Assembly: GCF_008000895.1 (NCBI RefSeq)
Contig: NZ_CP042823.1
Coordinates: 3,190,001 to 3,254,000 of the forward strand
Direction of reading: 5' to 3'
Length of the DNA: 64,000 nt
Origin: Methylobacterium sp. WL1
GTDB lineage: Bacteria; Pseudomonadota; Alphaproteobacteria; Rhizobiales; Beijerinckiaceae
Shown here piece after piece: positions 17,492 through 26,530 of the stretch. The notes beneath the pieces were generated by a model. The model was not told the DNA's origin. It ran no database searches and saw nothing but the letters and a program-made list of their open reading frames with translations. Both the position numbers and the translations under genes were made by a program. How positions within the stretch are numbered: position 1 is the first letter of the stretch; each line of letters opens with the position of its first letter.

Positions 17492-20098
17492 GTGAACGAC
17501 AGGGACGGCTTCGACAGCACGACCGGCACCGGGACGGGACAAGCGGCCGCCGCGCGGCTCGACCGGCTCGTCGCCCAGGCCCGGGCGGCATCCCTCTGGG
17601 AGCAAGCTTGGCCGGTGCTATGGCGCGGACTCGGCGTCGGATTGCTGTTCCTCGCCCTGTCCTGGGCCGGTCTTTGGCTCGATCTCGACCCGCTCTGGCG
17701 GCAGATCGGGCTCGCCATTCTGGCTCTCCTGCTGATCGTCGCGCTGCTGCCGCTGGCGCATCTCGCGCGGCCCGATCGCCGGGTGGCCCTGGCCCGGCTC
17801 GACCGGGAGGCGGCCACGCGCGATCCGGCCCTGCGTCATGGACCGGCCTCGGCTGCGCAGGATACGCTGGCAGTCGGCGCCGCGGATCCTGGCAGCCGGA
17901 CCCTTTGGGCACTGCATCAGCGCAGGGCCGCACAAGCGGTCGCGGCCCTGCGGGTCGGCTTGCCGCGCCCCGGCATGACGCGACGCGATCCCTATGCCCT
18001 GCGGGCTGGAATCGTGGTGGCCGCGGTGGCCAGCCTGTTCGTGGCCGGACCCGAATGGCGGGCGCGCGTCGCAGCCGCGTTCGACTGGCACGAGCCGGTG
18101 GCTCAAGGGCCGAATTTCCGGGTCGACGGCTGGATCGATCCGCCGCTCTATACCCGGCTGCCGCCGCTCCTGATCGCGATGGACGGCAGCGACCAACACC
18201 TGCGGGCACCGATCAACGCGCAATTGATCGTGCGCATCGCCGGTCAGGGAAAGGCCGCAACGAACACCACGCTGACGCCGAATGCCGGGCTCACGCCAAT
18301 CCCCAGTCAGGAGGAACGGCCGGACCTGCGCGAGGAGCGCTACCGCATCGTCGGTGGGGCTGAACTTGTCATTGTGACGCCCGCCGGTCGCCAGAAGCTG
18401 ACCGTGGACGCGATCCCGGACCGGCCGCCCGAGGTGACGGCCGTCGGCGGCCCGGAGGTGAACGGCCGCGGCACCTTCAACCTCACCTACCGCGCCAAGG
18501 ACGATTACGGGATCAGCTCAGCGGAAGGCGTGATCGAACCGCTGAGGGCGGGCCGCTCGCTGGCCCCGGTCCCACGGATCAACCTGGCGTTGCCGGCCGA
18601 TGCTTCCGGGGAGACTGACACCAAGACCCTGGTCGATCTCACAGATAGCCCATGGTCCGGCGCCCGGGTGCGCTATCAGATCGTCGTCAAGGACGAGGCT
18701 GGCCAGGAGGGGCGTACGGCATCCGCCGAGATCACGCTCCCGGCGCGGCAGTTCCGCGATCCTTTGGCGCGGGCGCTTGCCGAGGACCGCCTCCGCCTCG
18801 TCACCGCGCCGGATGCGGACCGTCTATGGGTGCAGGGCGCCCTCGACGCGCTCCTGGTCGCCCCCGACATGTTCACGCCGCAGCCGCCGGTCTTCCTCGG
18901 CCTTCGGACTGCGACAGAGCGCCTGCGCCGGGCGAAGTCCGATGCGGACCTGATCGAGGTCGCCGATCTCCTGTGGGAGATGGCGTTGAAGATCGAGGAC
19001 GGCGACCTGTCGGATGCCGAGAAGCAGCTGCGCCAGGCCCAGGACCGGCTGAAGGAGGCGATCGAGCGCAACGCCCCCGACGATGAGATCAAGCGCCTCA
19101 CGCAGGACCTCAAGCAGGCCCTCGACAAGTTCCTCTCGCAGATGGCGCAGAAGCAGAGCCGCCAGCCGCGCGATCCGGGCGAGAAGAGCCAGAACAACCA
19201 GCAATCGAAGACGGTCACGCCCGAGGATCTCGACAAGATGATCCAGGACATGGCCGAGGCGATGAAGCGCGGCGACACCGCCGAGGCGCAACGCCTGATG
19301 GAGCAGCTGCGCAACATCCTCGAGAACCTACAGACCGCGGAAAAGGGCGGTCAATCCGATCAGGCCAGCCGCGAGATGCAGAAGCAGATGCGCGACCTCG
19401 ACGCGATGGCACGCGAGCAGCAGGGCCTGCGCGACGAGACCTTCAAAGATGGCCAGGAGCCGGGCAACGGCCAGCAGCGGCCGTCGAACCGCGGGCAGCC
19501 GCAACAGGGCCAGGGTAAGCAGAGTCCAGGGCAGCAGGGTCAGCAAGGCCAGCAGGGACAGGGAAAACAGGGTCAGAAGCAGGGCCAGGGCGATCAGGGC
19601 AATGTCGGCGATCGGCAGCAGGCGTTGCGGCAGCGCCTGGAGGATCTCGAGCAGCGCATGAAGGAGAACGGCATGCGCGGCGAGCAGGGCCTCTCTGATG
19701 CGGAGGACGCCATGCGTGAGGCCGAGAACGCTCTCAAGCAGGGCGATGCCGACGAAGCCGTGGATGCTCAGAGTCGCGCGCTAGAAGGCCTGAAGAAGGG
19801 CGCGGAAGGCATGGCGCAGCAGATGCAGGAAATGGCCGAGGGCCAGGGCGAAGGTCAGCAGGAAGGCGGCCAGCAGCCTGGTCAGCAGGGCCAGGCCGGC
19901 GCTCGCGACGACGACCCGCTCGGCCGGCCGACCAAAGGTCGCGACATGAGCGACGGCCGGGTTCGCGTGCCGACCGCCGACGAATCGGCTGTCCAGCGGA
20001 CGCGCCGCATCATGGAAGAGCTGCGGCGCAAGCTCGGCGATCCCACTAGGCCGCGGGAGGAGCTCGACTATTTCGAGCGCCTGCTCCGGCGTAATTGA
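17492..20098 (+). CDS. TIGR02302/DUF4175 family membrane protein with Gln-rich coiled-coil tail
   Basis: 868 residues from a GTG start. Two or three hydrophobic helices occupy residues 45-100 (LWRGLGVGLLFLALSWAGL, LAILALLLIVALLPL), with a further one near 170-190. A large beta-rich, probably periplasmic part follows. The C-terminal third (about 505-810) is highly charged and Gln-rich, with QQGQQGQQGQ-type runs and helical KQMRDLDAMAREQQ blocks, ending in a conserved ELRRKLGDPTRPREELDYFERLLRR. This architecture matches TIGR02302, conserved in Rhizobiales, of unknown function. The ending ExxYFERLLRR is a strong family signature. Confidence 0.85.
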   Translation: MNDRDGFDSTTGTGTGQAAAARLDRLVAQARAASLWEQAWPVLWRGLGVGLLFLALSWAGLWLDLDPLWRQIGLAILALLLIVALLPLAHLARPDRRVALARLDREAATRDPALRHGPASAAQDTLAVGAADPGSRTLWALHQRRAAQAVAALRVGLPRPGMTRRDPYALRAGIVVAAVASLFVAGPEWRARVAAAFDWHEPVAQGPNFRVDGWIDPPLYTRLPPLLIAMDGSDQHLRAPINAQLIVRIAGQGKAATNTTLTPNAGLTPIPSQEERPDLREERYRIVGGAELVIVTPAGRQKLTVDAIPDRPPEVTAVGGPEVNGRGTFNLTYRAKDDYGISSAEGVIEPLRAGRSLAPVPRINLALPADASGETDTKTLVDLTDSPWSGARVRYQIVVKDEAGQEGRTASAEITLPARQFRDPLARALAEDRLRLVTAPDADRLWVQGALDALLVAPDMFTPQPPVFLGLRTATERLRRAKSDADLIEVADLLWEMALKIEDGDLSDAEKQLRQAQDRLKEAIERNAPDDEIKRLTQDLKQALDKFLSQMAQKQSRQPRDPGEKSQNNQQSKTVTPEDLDKMIQDMAEAMKRGDTAEAQRLMEQLRNILENLQTAEKGGQSDQASREMQKQMRDLDAMAREQQGLRDETFKDGQEPGNGQQRPSNRGQPQQGQGKQSPGQQGQQGQQGQGKQGQKQGQGDQGNVGDRQQALRQRLEDLEQRMKENGMRGEQGLSDAEDAMREAENALKQGDADEAVDAQSRALEGLKKGAEGMAQQMQEMAEGQGEGQQEGGQQPGQQGQAGARDDDPLGRPTKGRDMSDGRVRVPTADESAVQRTRRIMEELRRKLGDPTRPREELDYFERLLRRN

Positions 20099-20254
20099 CA
20101 GCGAAGTCCGGCTTCCCGCGGTTAGCCGGCCTTCGCTGCAGTCTCGTGATCGGCTCGCCGGACCGGCTTCTTGTCGGCCGAGCGAGCCGAATGCCTCTCG
20201 TCAAGCGGCGGCGCGCCGGATCCCGGCGCCCGTCGGGTTCGGATTCATCCCGTC

Positions 20255-20440
20255 ATGTCGTCCAATCTGCTCGTCTTCGTCGCCTGCGCGGCGGTTGCCG
20301 TGGTCCTGCTGTTCGGCCTTGCCAACATGATGCGGGGCGGCAGCGCCAATGTCTCTCAGAAGCTGATGCGCTTGCGCGTTCTGCTGCAGTTCGTGGCGAT
20401 CCTGGTCATCATGGGTGTCGTCTGGTGGCGCTCGGCCTGA
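20255..20440 (+). CDS. Twin-transmembrane (HIG1-like) small protein
   Basis: 61-residue membrane protein with two helices, residues 4-22 (LLVFVACAAVAVVLLFGLA) and 38-57 (LLQFVAILVIMGVVWW). They are separated by a short loop SANVSQKLMRLRV, the arrangement of alphaproteobacterial HIG1-like proteins. Mitochondrial HIG1 proteins associate with cytochrome oxidase (known of the family); a respiratory role here is inference. The ATG at 20255 begins the conserved part. In related genomes this small gene lies just ahead of the cobalamin adenosyltransferase; here a PagL-like gene is inserted between them. Confidence 0.75.
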   Translation: MSSNLLVFVACAAVAVVLLFGLANMMRGGSANVSQKLMRLRVLLQFVAILVIMGVVWWRSA

Positions 20441-20609
20441 ACGCCGTCTCCGGATCCGGCAGCCGCCGTCCGGGCCGCCGTCTCACTGTGTCCATGTCGC
20501 CGCACCGCGCACCTTTCGCGGGGGTCCAGGATGAATTGGCCGCCGGCGTCCCAAGGCGCCGTGCTACGCTCGGTAGAGACAGACCGCCTTGCCCAACCGG
20601 CCGAGCCCC

Positions 20610-21236
20610 ATGATTGCCGCCCTCCGCACCTGCGTCGTCAGCCTCATCATCGGTGCGGCCATCCTGCCAGCCTCCGCGGCTGACGCGCCGCCCTTGCCTG
20701 CGGCCTATGCGGCCCCGGCCCAGCCGCTGAGCATCGTCTCGGAGGTGCGCATCGGCGGCGCCGTGCAGGATCCGGGCAGCGCCGAGGGCAAGCTTCCAGG
20801 GTTCAGCAAGGCCAACGTCAACGGCGAGATCCTGTTCGCCAAGCCGCAGGTGAGCGCCGACCCGTTCTGGCAGGCCTTCGTGCCGCGTCCGACGGTGGGC
20901 GGCAGCTACAACACGGGCGGCCGGACCAGCTACGCGTATCTCGGTGCGACCTGGACCGTCGACATCTTCCCCGAGACCCTGGGTCGACGCGTCTTCCTCG
21001 ACGGCTTCTTCGGCGGCGTCGCCCATAACGGCTATACTGGGCCGAAGGCGCAGACGCCCTACGGCTTCAACACGCTCGGCTGCTCGCCGATGTTCCGCGA
21101 GGCGGCGGCTCTGGGCTATCGCCTGACCGAGCATTGGAGCGTCATGGCGACGGTCGAGCACATGTCGAACGCCGGCCTGTGCGCGAACAACCGCGGCCTG
21201 ACCAATTTCGGCGGCAAGATCGGCTACACGTTCTGA
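20610..21236 (+). CDS. PagL-like acyloxyacyl hydrolase (lipid A 3-O-deacylase)
   Basis: Outer-membrane beta-barrel of 208 residues. A signal peptide (residues 1-23, ending LPASAAD) precedes alternating beta-strand sequence. The C-terminal block YRLTEHWSVMATVEHMSNAGL holds the PagL active-site His and Ser, followed by NNRGLTNFGGKIGYTF with the terminal Phe of outer-membrane barrels. ATG 20610 was chosen over TTG 20589 because it starts the signal peptide. PagL removes the 3-O acyl chain of lipid A in known members; the exact lipid here is unverified. It lies between the twin-TM gene and the adenosyltransferase. Confidence 0.83.
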   Translation: MIAALRTCVVSLIIGAAILPASAADAPPLPAAYAAPAQPLSIVSEVRIGGAVQDPGSAEGKLPGFSKANVNGEILFAKPQVSADPFWQAFVPRPTVGGSYNTGGRTSYAYLGATWTVDIFPETLGRRVFLDGFFGGVAHNGYTGPKAQTPYGFNTLGCSPMFREAAALGYRLTEHWSVMATVEHMSNAGLCANNRGLTNFGGKIGYTF

Positions 21237-21329
21237 TAACGGCACCAATTGCGCGACCGCCTGAAGGGCTCTAGGCCCTACGAGTCGCGAACTCGCCGGG
21301 TTCGCAATCCGTTGTGAGGCGCAGGTCCC

Positions 21330-21902
21330 TTGGTCAAGCTCAACCGGATCTACACACGCACCGGCGACAAGGGCACCACCGCCCTGGCCGATGGGCAGCG
21401 CCGATCTAAAGCGAACCTGAGGGTCGAGACCTACGGCACGGTCGACGAGACCAATGCCTGCATCGGGATGGTCCGTCTGCACACGCAGGGCGCCCTCGAC
21501 GGGATGCTCGGGGCGATCCAGAACGACCTGTTCGATCTGGGCGCCGACCTTGCGACCCCGCCCAGCCCGGAGCCCCTGCCCTACGAGCCACTGCGAATCG
21601 TCGCCAGCCAGGTCGAGCGGCTGGAGCGCGACATCGACGCCCTCAACGCGTCGATCGCACCGCTGAAATCCTTCGTGCTCCCTGGCGGGTCGCCGGCCTC
21701 GGCGGCGCTTCATCTCGCCCGCACCGTGTGCCGGCGTGCCGAGCGCCTGGCAGTGAGCCTCGCCGACCGCGACGGCGAGATCGTCTCGCCCGAGGCGGTT
21801 CAGTATCTCAATCGCCTTTCGGACTTCCTGTTCGTGGCGAGCCGTACCGCGAACGCGGATGGGGTCGACGACGTGCTCTGGGTGCCGGGCGCCAATCGCT
21901 GA
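21330..21902 (+). CDS. ATP:cob(I)alamin adenosyltransferase, PduO type
   Basis: 190-residue cytoplasmic enzyme that attaches the adenosyl group to cob(I)alamin, giving AdoCbl for methylmalonyl-CoA and ethylmalonyl-CoA mutases. The N-terminal ATP-binding motif YTRTGDKGTTALADG and the central VETYGTVDETNA are family signatures, with FVLPGG, ARTVCRRAER and YLNRLSDFLFVASR further on. The start is TTG 21330. It equals the enzyme called MeaD in Methylorubrum, where mutases of the ethylmalonyl-CoA pathway need AdoCbl (established there). The downstream etfBA and hbd genes fit with acyl-CoA metabolism. Confidence 0.93.
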   Translation: MVKLNRIYTRTGDKGTTALADGQRRSKANLRVETYGTVDETNACIGMVRLHTQGALDGMLGAIQNDLFDLGADLATPPSPEPLPYEPLRIVASQVERLERDIDALNASIAPLKSFVLPGGSPASAALHLARTVCRRAERLAVSLADRDGEIVSPEAVQYLNRLSDFLFVASRTANADGVDDVLWVPGANR

Positions 21903-22098
21903 GGCGAATCGGAACGGGTCGTCGCGGCCGCGAAGACCAGTCCAGCCAGGCAGGAGCTTTTACCGCCTCGCGTTGACAAGGCCGAAATGTGGCCGTTACG
22001 GTCCGCCCGCTTTGCGGACCCGCCGTCCCCGTGCGTCGAACGCTTGAAGGCCTGGCGGGTCCGGCAACAAGAATCCACGGGGAAGGATCGAGACCGCC

Positions 22099-22848
22099 AT
22101 GAAGGTGCTGGTGCCCGTCAAGAGGGTGGTGGACTACAACGTCAAGATCCGCGTGAAAGCCGATGGCTCCGGGGTCGAACTCGCCAACGTCAAGATGTCG
22201 ATGAACCCCTTCGACGAGATCGCCGTCGAAGAGGCGATCCGCTTGAAGGAGAAGGGCACCGTCACCGAGATCGTGGCTGTGTCGATCGGCCCGCAGCAGG
22301 CGCAAGAGACCCTGCGCACCGCACTCGCGATGGGCGCCGACCGGGCCATCCTGGTCAAGACCGACGTGAACTGCGAGCCGCTGGCGGTGGCCAAGCTCCT
22401 GAAGGCCGTGGTCGAGACAGAGACGCCGCAGCTCGTGATCCTGGGCAAGCAGGCGATCGACGACGATTCGAACCAGACCGGCCAGATGCTCGGCGCGCTG
22501 CTCGGCTGGCCGCAGGGCACCTTCGCGTACAAGATCGAGGCTTCTGAGGGCAGCCTCGACGTGACCCGCGAGGTCGATGGCGGCCTGCAGACCGTGACGC
22601 TCAAGCTCCCGGCGATCGTCACCACCGATCTGCGCCTCAACGAGCCGCGCTACGCGTCGCTGCCGAACATCATGAAGGCCAAGAAGAAGCCGCTCGAGGA
22701 GCTGAGCCCCGAAGCGCTCGGCGTCGATGTGACCCCGCGGCTCAAGGTGCTCAAGACCGCCGAGCCGCCGGGGCGCTCCGCCGGCGTCAAGGTCGGCTCG
22801 GCCGCCGAGCTCGTCCAGAAGCTCAAGGTCGAAGCCGGCGTGATCTAA
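22099..22848 (+). CDS. etfB: Electron transfer flavoprotein beta subunit
   Basis: 249-residue subunit of the ETF heterodimer, which carries electrons from acyl-CoA dehydrogenases to ETF:quinone oxidoreductase. Motifs: [19 protein letters not shown] at the start, [16 protein letters not shown], and the adenine-binding [19 protein letters not shown]. The signature [12 protein letters not shown] and [16 protein letters not shown] follow, the latter containing the ETF recognition loop for dehydrogenase docking. Full length. It is followed at 66 bp by etfA, with a strong hairpin between them. Confidence 0.97.
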   Translation: MKVLVPVKRVVDYNVKIRVKADGSGVELANVKMSMNPFDEIAVEEAIRLKEKGTVTEIVAVSIGPQQAQETLRTALAMGADRAILVKTDVNCEPLAVAKLLKAVVETETPQLVILGKQAIDDDSNQTGQMLGALLGWPQGTFAYKIEASEGSLDVTREVDGGLQTVTLKLPAIVTTDLRLNEPRYASLPNIMKAKKKPLEELSPEALGVDVTPRLKVLKTAEPPGRSAGVKVGSAAELVQKLKVEAGVI

Positions 22849-22854
22849 CTCGCT

Positions 22855-22885
22855 CGCGCCGCTCCCGTCCCGGTCGAGCGGCGCG
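22855..22885 (+). promoter_or_regulatory. Perfect 10-bp hairpin between etfB and etfA
   Basis: CGCGCCGCTC (22855-22864) and GAGCGGCGCG (22876-22885) are perfectly complementary around an 11-base loop in the 66-bp intercistronic gap. With no U-run, it is more likely an mRNA processing or stability element, or a partial attenuator, than a full terminator. Confidence 0.55.
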
Positions 22886-22913
22886 CCATCACCTCCAAGG
22901 GCACCAGACGACC

Positions 22914-23867
22914 ATGACGGCACTCCTCTTCGTCGAGCACGGCAACGGCCAGATCAAGGACGGCACCCTGAAGGCGCTGACCGCCGCCAAGGATATCGGT
23001 GCGCCGGTCCACGCCCTCGTGCTGGGCGCCGGCTCGAAGGCGGTCGCGGAGGCGGCAGCCAAGCTCGACGGCGTCGAGAAGGTGCTGAACGCCGAGGACG
23101 GCATCTACGACCACGACCTCGCCGAGCCGCTCGGCGCGCTGATCGCATCGATTGCGGGACCCTACGACATCATCATCGCGTCGGCTTCGACGACGGGTAA
23201 GAACGTGCTGCCGCGGGTGGCCGCCCTGCTCGATGTCGCGCAGGTCTCGGACATCATCAAGGTGATCTCGCCCGATACGTTCGAGCGCCCGATCTACGCG
23301 GGCAACGCTATCCAGACCGTCCAGATCCCCGCCGGCAAGACTGTGATCACGGTGCGCACCGCGGCGTTCAAGGCGGCGGAACAGGGCGGCGCGGCCGCCA
23401 CCGTCGAAGCCGTTTCCGCGGCGGCGCCCGCGTCCGGTGGCTCCACCTTCAAGGGCGAGGAGATCGCCAAGTCCGACCGGCCGGAACTGGCCTCGGCCCG
23501 GATCATCGTGTCGGGCGGCCGCTCGCTCGGATCGTCCGAGAAATTCCACGCGTTGATCGAGCCCCTGGCGGATGCCCTGGGCGCCGCTGTCGGCGCCTCG
23601 CGCGCGGCGGTCGATGCCGGCTACGCGCCGAACGACTGGCAGGTCGGCCAGACCGGCAAGGTCGTGGCGCCGGATCTCTACGTCGCTGTCGGCATCTCAG
23701 GGGCGATCCAGCACCTTGCCGGCATGAAGGATTCGAAGGTCATCGTCGCGATCAACAAGGACGAAGATGCGCCGATCTTCCAAGTGGCGGATTACGGATT
23801 GGTCGGTGACCTATTCCAGGTTGTACCGGACTTCCAGGCGGAGATCGGCAAGGCAAAGGGGCAGTAA
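22914..23867 (+). CDS. etfA: Electron transfer flavoprotein alpha subunit
   Basis: 317-residue FAD-binding partner of EtfB. N-terminal domain (about 1-185) starts [16 protein letters not shown]. The C-terminal FAD domain has [35 protein letters not shown], the FAD-binding [20 protein letters not shown], and [23 protein letters not shown]. All expected FAD contacts are visible. Its stop is followed by a GC-rich hairpin. Order etfB-etfA-hbd with an adenosyltransferase ahead is widespread in Alphaproteobacteria. Confidence 0.97.
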   Translation: MTALLFVEHGNGQIKDGTLKALTAAKDIGAPVHALVLGAGSKAVAEAAAKLDGVEKVLNAEDGIYDHDLAEPLGALIASIAGPYDIIIASASTTGKNVLPRVAALLDVAQVSDIIKVISPDTFERPIYAGNAIQTVQIPAGKTVITVRTAAFKAAEQGGAAATVEAVSAAAPASGGSTFKGEEIAKSDRPELASARIIVSGGRSLGSSEKFHALIEPLADALGAAVGASRAAVDAGYAPNDWQVGQTGKVVAPDLYVAVGISGAIQHLAGMKDSKVIVAINKDEDAPIFQVADYGLVGDLFQVVPDFQAEIGKAKGQ

Positions 23868-23874
23868 CGGTCGC

Positions 23875-23903
23875 GCTCGCCCGGCGAGGTTCACCGGGCG
23901 AGC
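23875..23903 (+). terminator. Hairpin after etfA
   Basis: GCTCGCCCGG and CCGGGCGAGC make a perfect 10-bp stem around nine bases, eight bases past the etfA stop. There is no clear U-run, so termination may be incomplete and hbd could be partly co-transcribed. Confidence 0.6.
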
Positions 23904-24057
23904 ATTGTCGCAACGCGCCTGTCGACGGGTTCCTTCTGCGAACGAGAATGGTCTAGAAGTCAGGGACGGCCCGTATTCGCACGGGCCGCGGCGTTGGCGC
24001 GGTCCACCCCCTCGGGCAGGCGCGCAGCAACGTCCGTACGGGGGCACAGGTCGACAG

Positions 24058-24939
24058 ATGGACATGGAGATCAAGCGGGTCGGCATCATCGGCGCGGGCC
24101 AGATGGGCAGCGGCATCGCGCAGGTCTGCGCTACCGCCGGTCTCGATGTCCTGCTGAACGACCGCGACCCGAACCGTCTCGAGAACGGCCTGTCGTCGAT
24201 CGACGCGGGTCTGTCGCGGCTCGTGTCCAAGGGCACGATCGAAGAGTTTGAAAGCCGGGAGATCCGGTCGCGCATCAAGCCGGCGCCCGGCTTCGCCGAC
24301 CTCGGCCCTGCCGACCTCGTGATCGAGGCCGCCACGGAGAACGAGGCGACCAAGCGAGAGATCTTCTCGACCCTCTGCGCGTCCCTGCGCCCGGATGCGA
24401 TCGTGGCGACCAACACGTCGTCGATCTCGATCACCCGGCTGGCCGCGGCGACCGACCGCCCGGAGCGGTTCATCGGCATCCACTTCATGAACCCGGTGCC
24501 GGTGATGCAGCTCGTCGAGCTGATCCGCGGCATCGCCACGGAGGATTCCACCTACGAGTCGGCCAAGGCGTTCATCGCCAAGCTCGGCAAGATCTCGACG
24601 ATGTCGGAGGATTTCCCGGCCTTCATCGTCAACCGCATCCTGCTGCCGATGATCAACGAGGCGATCTACACGCTCTACGAAGGCGTTGGGTCGGTCGAGT
24701 CGATCGACACCGCCATGAAGCTCGGCGCGAACCACCCGATGGGGCCGCTGCAGCTGGCCGACTTCATCGGGCTGGATACCTGTCTGTCCGTGATGCAGGT
24801 GCTCTATGAAGGCCTGGCCGACTCCAAGTATCGGCCCTGCCCGCTTCTGGTGAAGTATGTCGAGGCCGGTTGGCTGGGTCGCAAGGCCAAGCGCGGTTTC
24901 TACGACTATCGTGGGCCGACCCCGATCCCGACGCGCTGA
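24058..24939 (+). CDS. hbd: 3-hydroxybutyryl-CoA dehydrogenase
   Basis: 293-residue cytoplasmic enzyme oxidising (S)-3-hydroxybutyryl-CoA to acetoacetyl-CoA with NAD(P). The N-terminal Rossmann motif VGIIGAGQMGSGIAQVCA is followed by VIEAATENEATKREIF and ATNTSSISITRLA. The catalytic region is FIGIHFMNPVPVMQLVE, with the active-site His in this block and the partner Glu in the following LVELIRG. The C-terminal domain has PAFIVNRILLPMINEA and the closing GRKAKRGFYDY. Start: ATG 24058 or 24064, both in frame. Likely roles are acyl-CoA oxidation and C4 metabolism linked with the PHB cycle. Confidence 0.94.
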   Translation: MDMEIKRVGIIGAGQMGSGIAQVCATAGLDVLLNDRDPNRLENGLSSIDAGLSRLVSKGTIEEFESREIRSRIKPAPGFADLGPADLVIEAATENEATKREIFSTLCASLRPDAIVATNTSSISITRLAAATDRPERFIGIHFMNPVPVMQLVELIRGIATEDSTYESAKAFIAKLGKISTMSEDFPAFIVNRILLPMINEAIYTLYEGVGSVESIDTAMKLGANHPMGPLQLADFIGLDTCLSVMQVLYEGLADSKYRPCPLLVKYVEAGWLGRKAKRGFYDYRGPTPIPTR

Positions 24940-24965
24940 ACGTCGTGTCGCAGCGAACGCCACAC

Positions 24966-24988
24966 GGGACGGCGCCCGGCGCCGCCCC
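24966..24988. terminator. Bidirectional terminator candidate between convergent genes
   Basis: GGG.CGGCGC and GCGCCG.CCC form a stem with one mismatch around CCG, located between the stop of hbd (24939) and the stop of the oppositely oriented gene at 25001. Confidence 0.5.
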
Positions 24989-25000
24989 GAATCAAGAACC

Positions 25001-25306
25001 TTACTTCGCCGTGCCGCCGTTTGCGTTCGGCTGGGCCGGCTGCGGGTAGGATGGGTTGCCGCCCGGGACCGCGGTGCTGTTCGACGGCGTGGCGCTGCCG
25101 GACTGACCGTTGACCGAGCCGGTCACCTCACGCCGGGACGCATCCTGGCTCTGGCTGGCATAATCCTTCGGGGAGTTGGCGCCGTTCCAGGTCAGCAGGC
25201 CGACCGTCGCGATCGCCAGAAGAACGAGGCTGCCGACCAGGACCCACAGGACGGGCTTGCCGCGCTGGCCCTGCCGGCTTTCCTGCTGGTTCAGTTTCTC
25301 CACCAT
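25001..25306 (-). CDS. Small single-pass membrane protein of unknown function
   Basis: 101 residues. ATG 25306 has GGGAGG eight bases upstream. A short basic Gln-rich N-terminus (VEKLNQQESRQGQRGK) precedes one membrane helix (residues 17-38, VLWVLVGSLVLLAIATVGLLTW). The rest is a Ser/Asn/Gly/Pro-rich, low-complexity tail predicted to be periplasmic. No known domain. An upstream in-frame start at 25366 would add residues lacking conservation signs and is disfavoured by the ribosome site. Confidence 0.65.
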   Translation of the reverse strand: MVEKLNQQESRQGQRGKPVLWVLVGSLVLLAIATVGLLTWNGANSPKDYASQSQDASRREVTGSVNGQSGSATPSNSTAVPGGNPSYPQPAQPNANGGTAK

Positions 25307-25405
25307 TTTCACACCCTCCCCACCCGGACGCGACGCGCGCGACACGATCTCGTTACCGGCCGCCAACGCGGCGCCGTCGAGGCGGGTTCCTGTCGGGCGC
25401 GCCGG

Positions 25406-26419
25406 TTAGCGACCGGTGGTGAGCAGGATCTTGCCGAGATGCGCGCTCGATTCCATCAGCGCGTGGGCTCTCTGGGCCTGTTCCAGCGGGAAGGAGGCGT
25501 GCGTGACCGAACGGATCCGCCCCGCCTCGAGCTCCGGCCAGACATCCTTGCGCAGGCCCTCGGCGATCGCTGCCTTGTCGGCCTTCGGGCGCGGCCGCAG
25601 GGTCGAGCCCGTGAAGGTCAGCCGGTTGCGCATGATCGGGGTGATGTTCAGGCCGTCCACCTTGTAGCCGCCCATGAGGGCGATCATCACCAGGCGGCCG
25701 TCAGGGGCCAGTGACTTGATGTTGCGAGCGAGGTAGCTCGCGCCGATCATGTCGAGGATGACGTCGACGCCGCGCCCATCGGTAAGGCGCTTGATCTCCT
25801 CGGCGAAGTCGGCCTGCTTGTAGTCGATGGCGGCATCGGCTCCGAGATCCTCGCAGAAGCGGCATTTCTCGGCCGAGCCCGCGGTGGCAAACACCCGGGC
25901 ACCGAGATGCTTGGCCATCTGGATCGCCGTGGCGCCGATGCCGCTCGACCCGCCATGCACCAGGAAGCTCTCGCCCTTGGCGAGTCGGCCGCGTTGGACC
26001 ACGTTCGAATAGACCGTGAAGAAGGTCTCCGGCAGCCCGGCCGCGTCGACGAGCGAGAGAGCCTTGGGGCGAGGCAGGCAATGGGCGGCCTCGGCGACCG
26101 CGAACTCCGCGTAGCCGCCGCTGATCACGAGGGCGCAGACCTCGTCGCCGATGGCGAGACCGTCGACCCCCTCACCCAAAGCCACGACACGGCCGGCGAC
26201 TTCGAGGCCCGGAATCTCGGTGGCGCCGGGCGGCGGCGGATACAGGCCGGCCCGCTGCATGACGTCCGGGCGATTCACGCCGGCGGCCACCACCTCGATC
26301 AGGACTTGGCCCGGCCCGGGGCGCGGCAGCGGCGCAGTCTCCACGGCGAGCACCTCCGGCCCGCCCGGTCCCGTGAAATGGATCCGGCGCATGGTCTCGG
26401 GCAGGGCGGTGCTAGCCAT
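25406..26419 (-). CDS. NAD(P)H quinone oxidoreductase (zinc-free MDR family, PIG3-like)
   Basis: 337-residue cytoplasmic oxidoreductase. Motifs: GPGGPEVLAVETAPLPRPGPGQVLIEV at the N-terminus, GVNRPDVMQRAGLYPPPPGA, and the nucleotide-binding VHGGSSGIGATAIQMAK (about residues 148-164). Later blocks are INYK-like AIDYKQADF, GVDVILDMIGASYLARN and RLVMIALMGG. It lacks the cysteines and histidines of zinc alcohol dehydrogenases. This matches the TIGR02824 group (human PIG3 and plant homologues). ATG 26419 has GAGGA at suitable distance. Likely reduces quinones or enals using NADPH. Confidence 0.88.
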   Translation of the reverse strand: MASTALPETMRRIHFTGPGGPEVLAVETAPLPRPGPGQVLIEVVAAGVNRPDVMQRAGLYPPPPGATEIPGLEVAGRVVALGEGVDGLAIGDEVCALVISGGYAEFAVAEAAHCLPRPKALSLVDAAGLPETFFTVYSNVVQRGRLAKGESFLVHGGSSGIGATAIQMAKHLGARVFATAGSAEKCRFCEDLGADAAIDYKQADFAEEIKRLTDGRGVDVILDMIGASYLARNIKSLAPDGRLVMIALMGGYKVDGLNITPIMRNRLTFTGSTLRPRPKADKAAIAEGLRKDVWPELEAGRIRSVTHASFPLEQAQRAHALMESSAHLGKILLTTGR

Positions 26420-26530
26420 CGAAGCATCCTCAACGCGTACGTATTCCCGGCCGCGCCCCGGGAGACGCGGTCAGGCTGTACTTGCGGCAACGGGCGCGCT
26501 TGGCAAGCCGCCCCTTGTGGAGCCGGCAGA

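Noticed and set aside
19500..19600. QGQQGQ-coding repeats, considered as a microsatellite or CRISPR-like array
   Set aside because: The repeats are short, irregular and in frame within a protein. They are low-complexity coding sequence.
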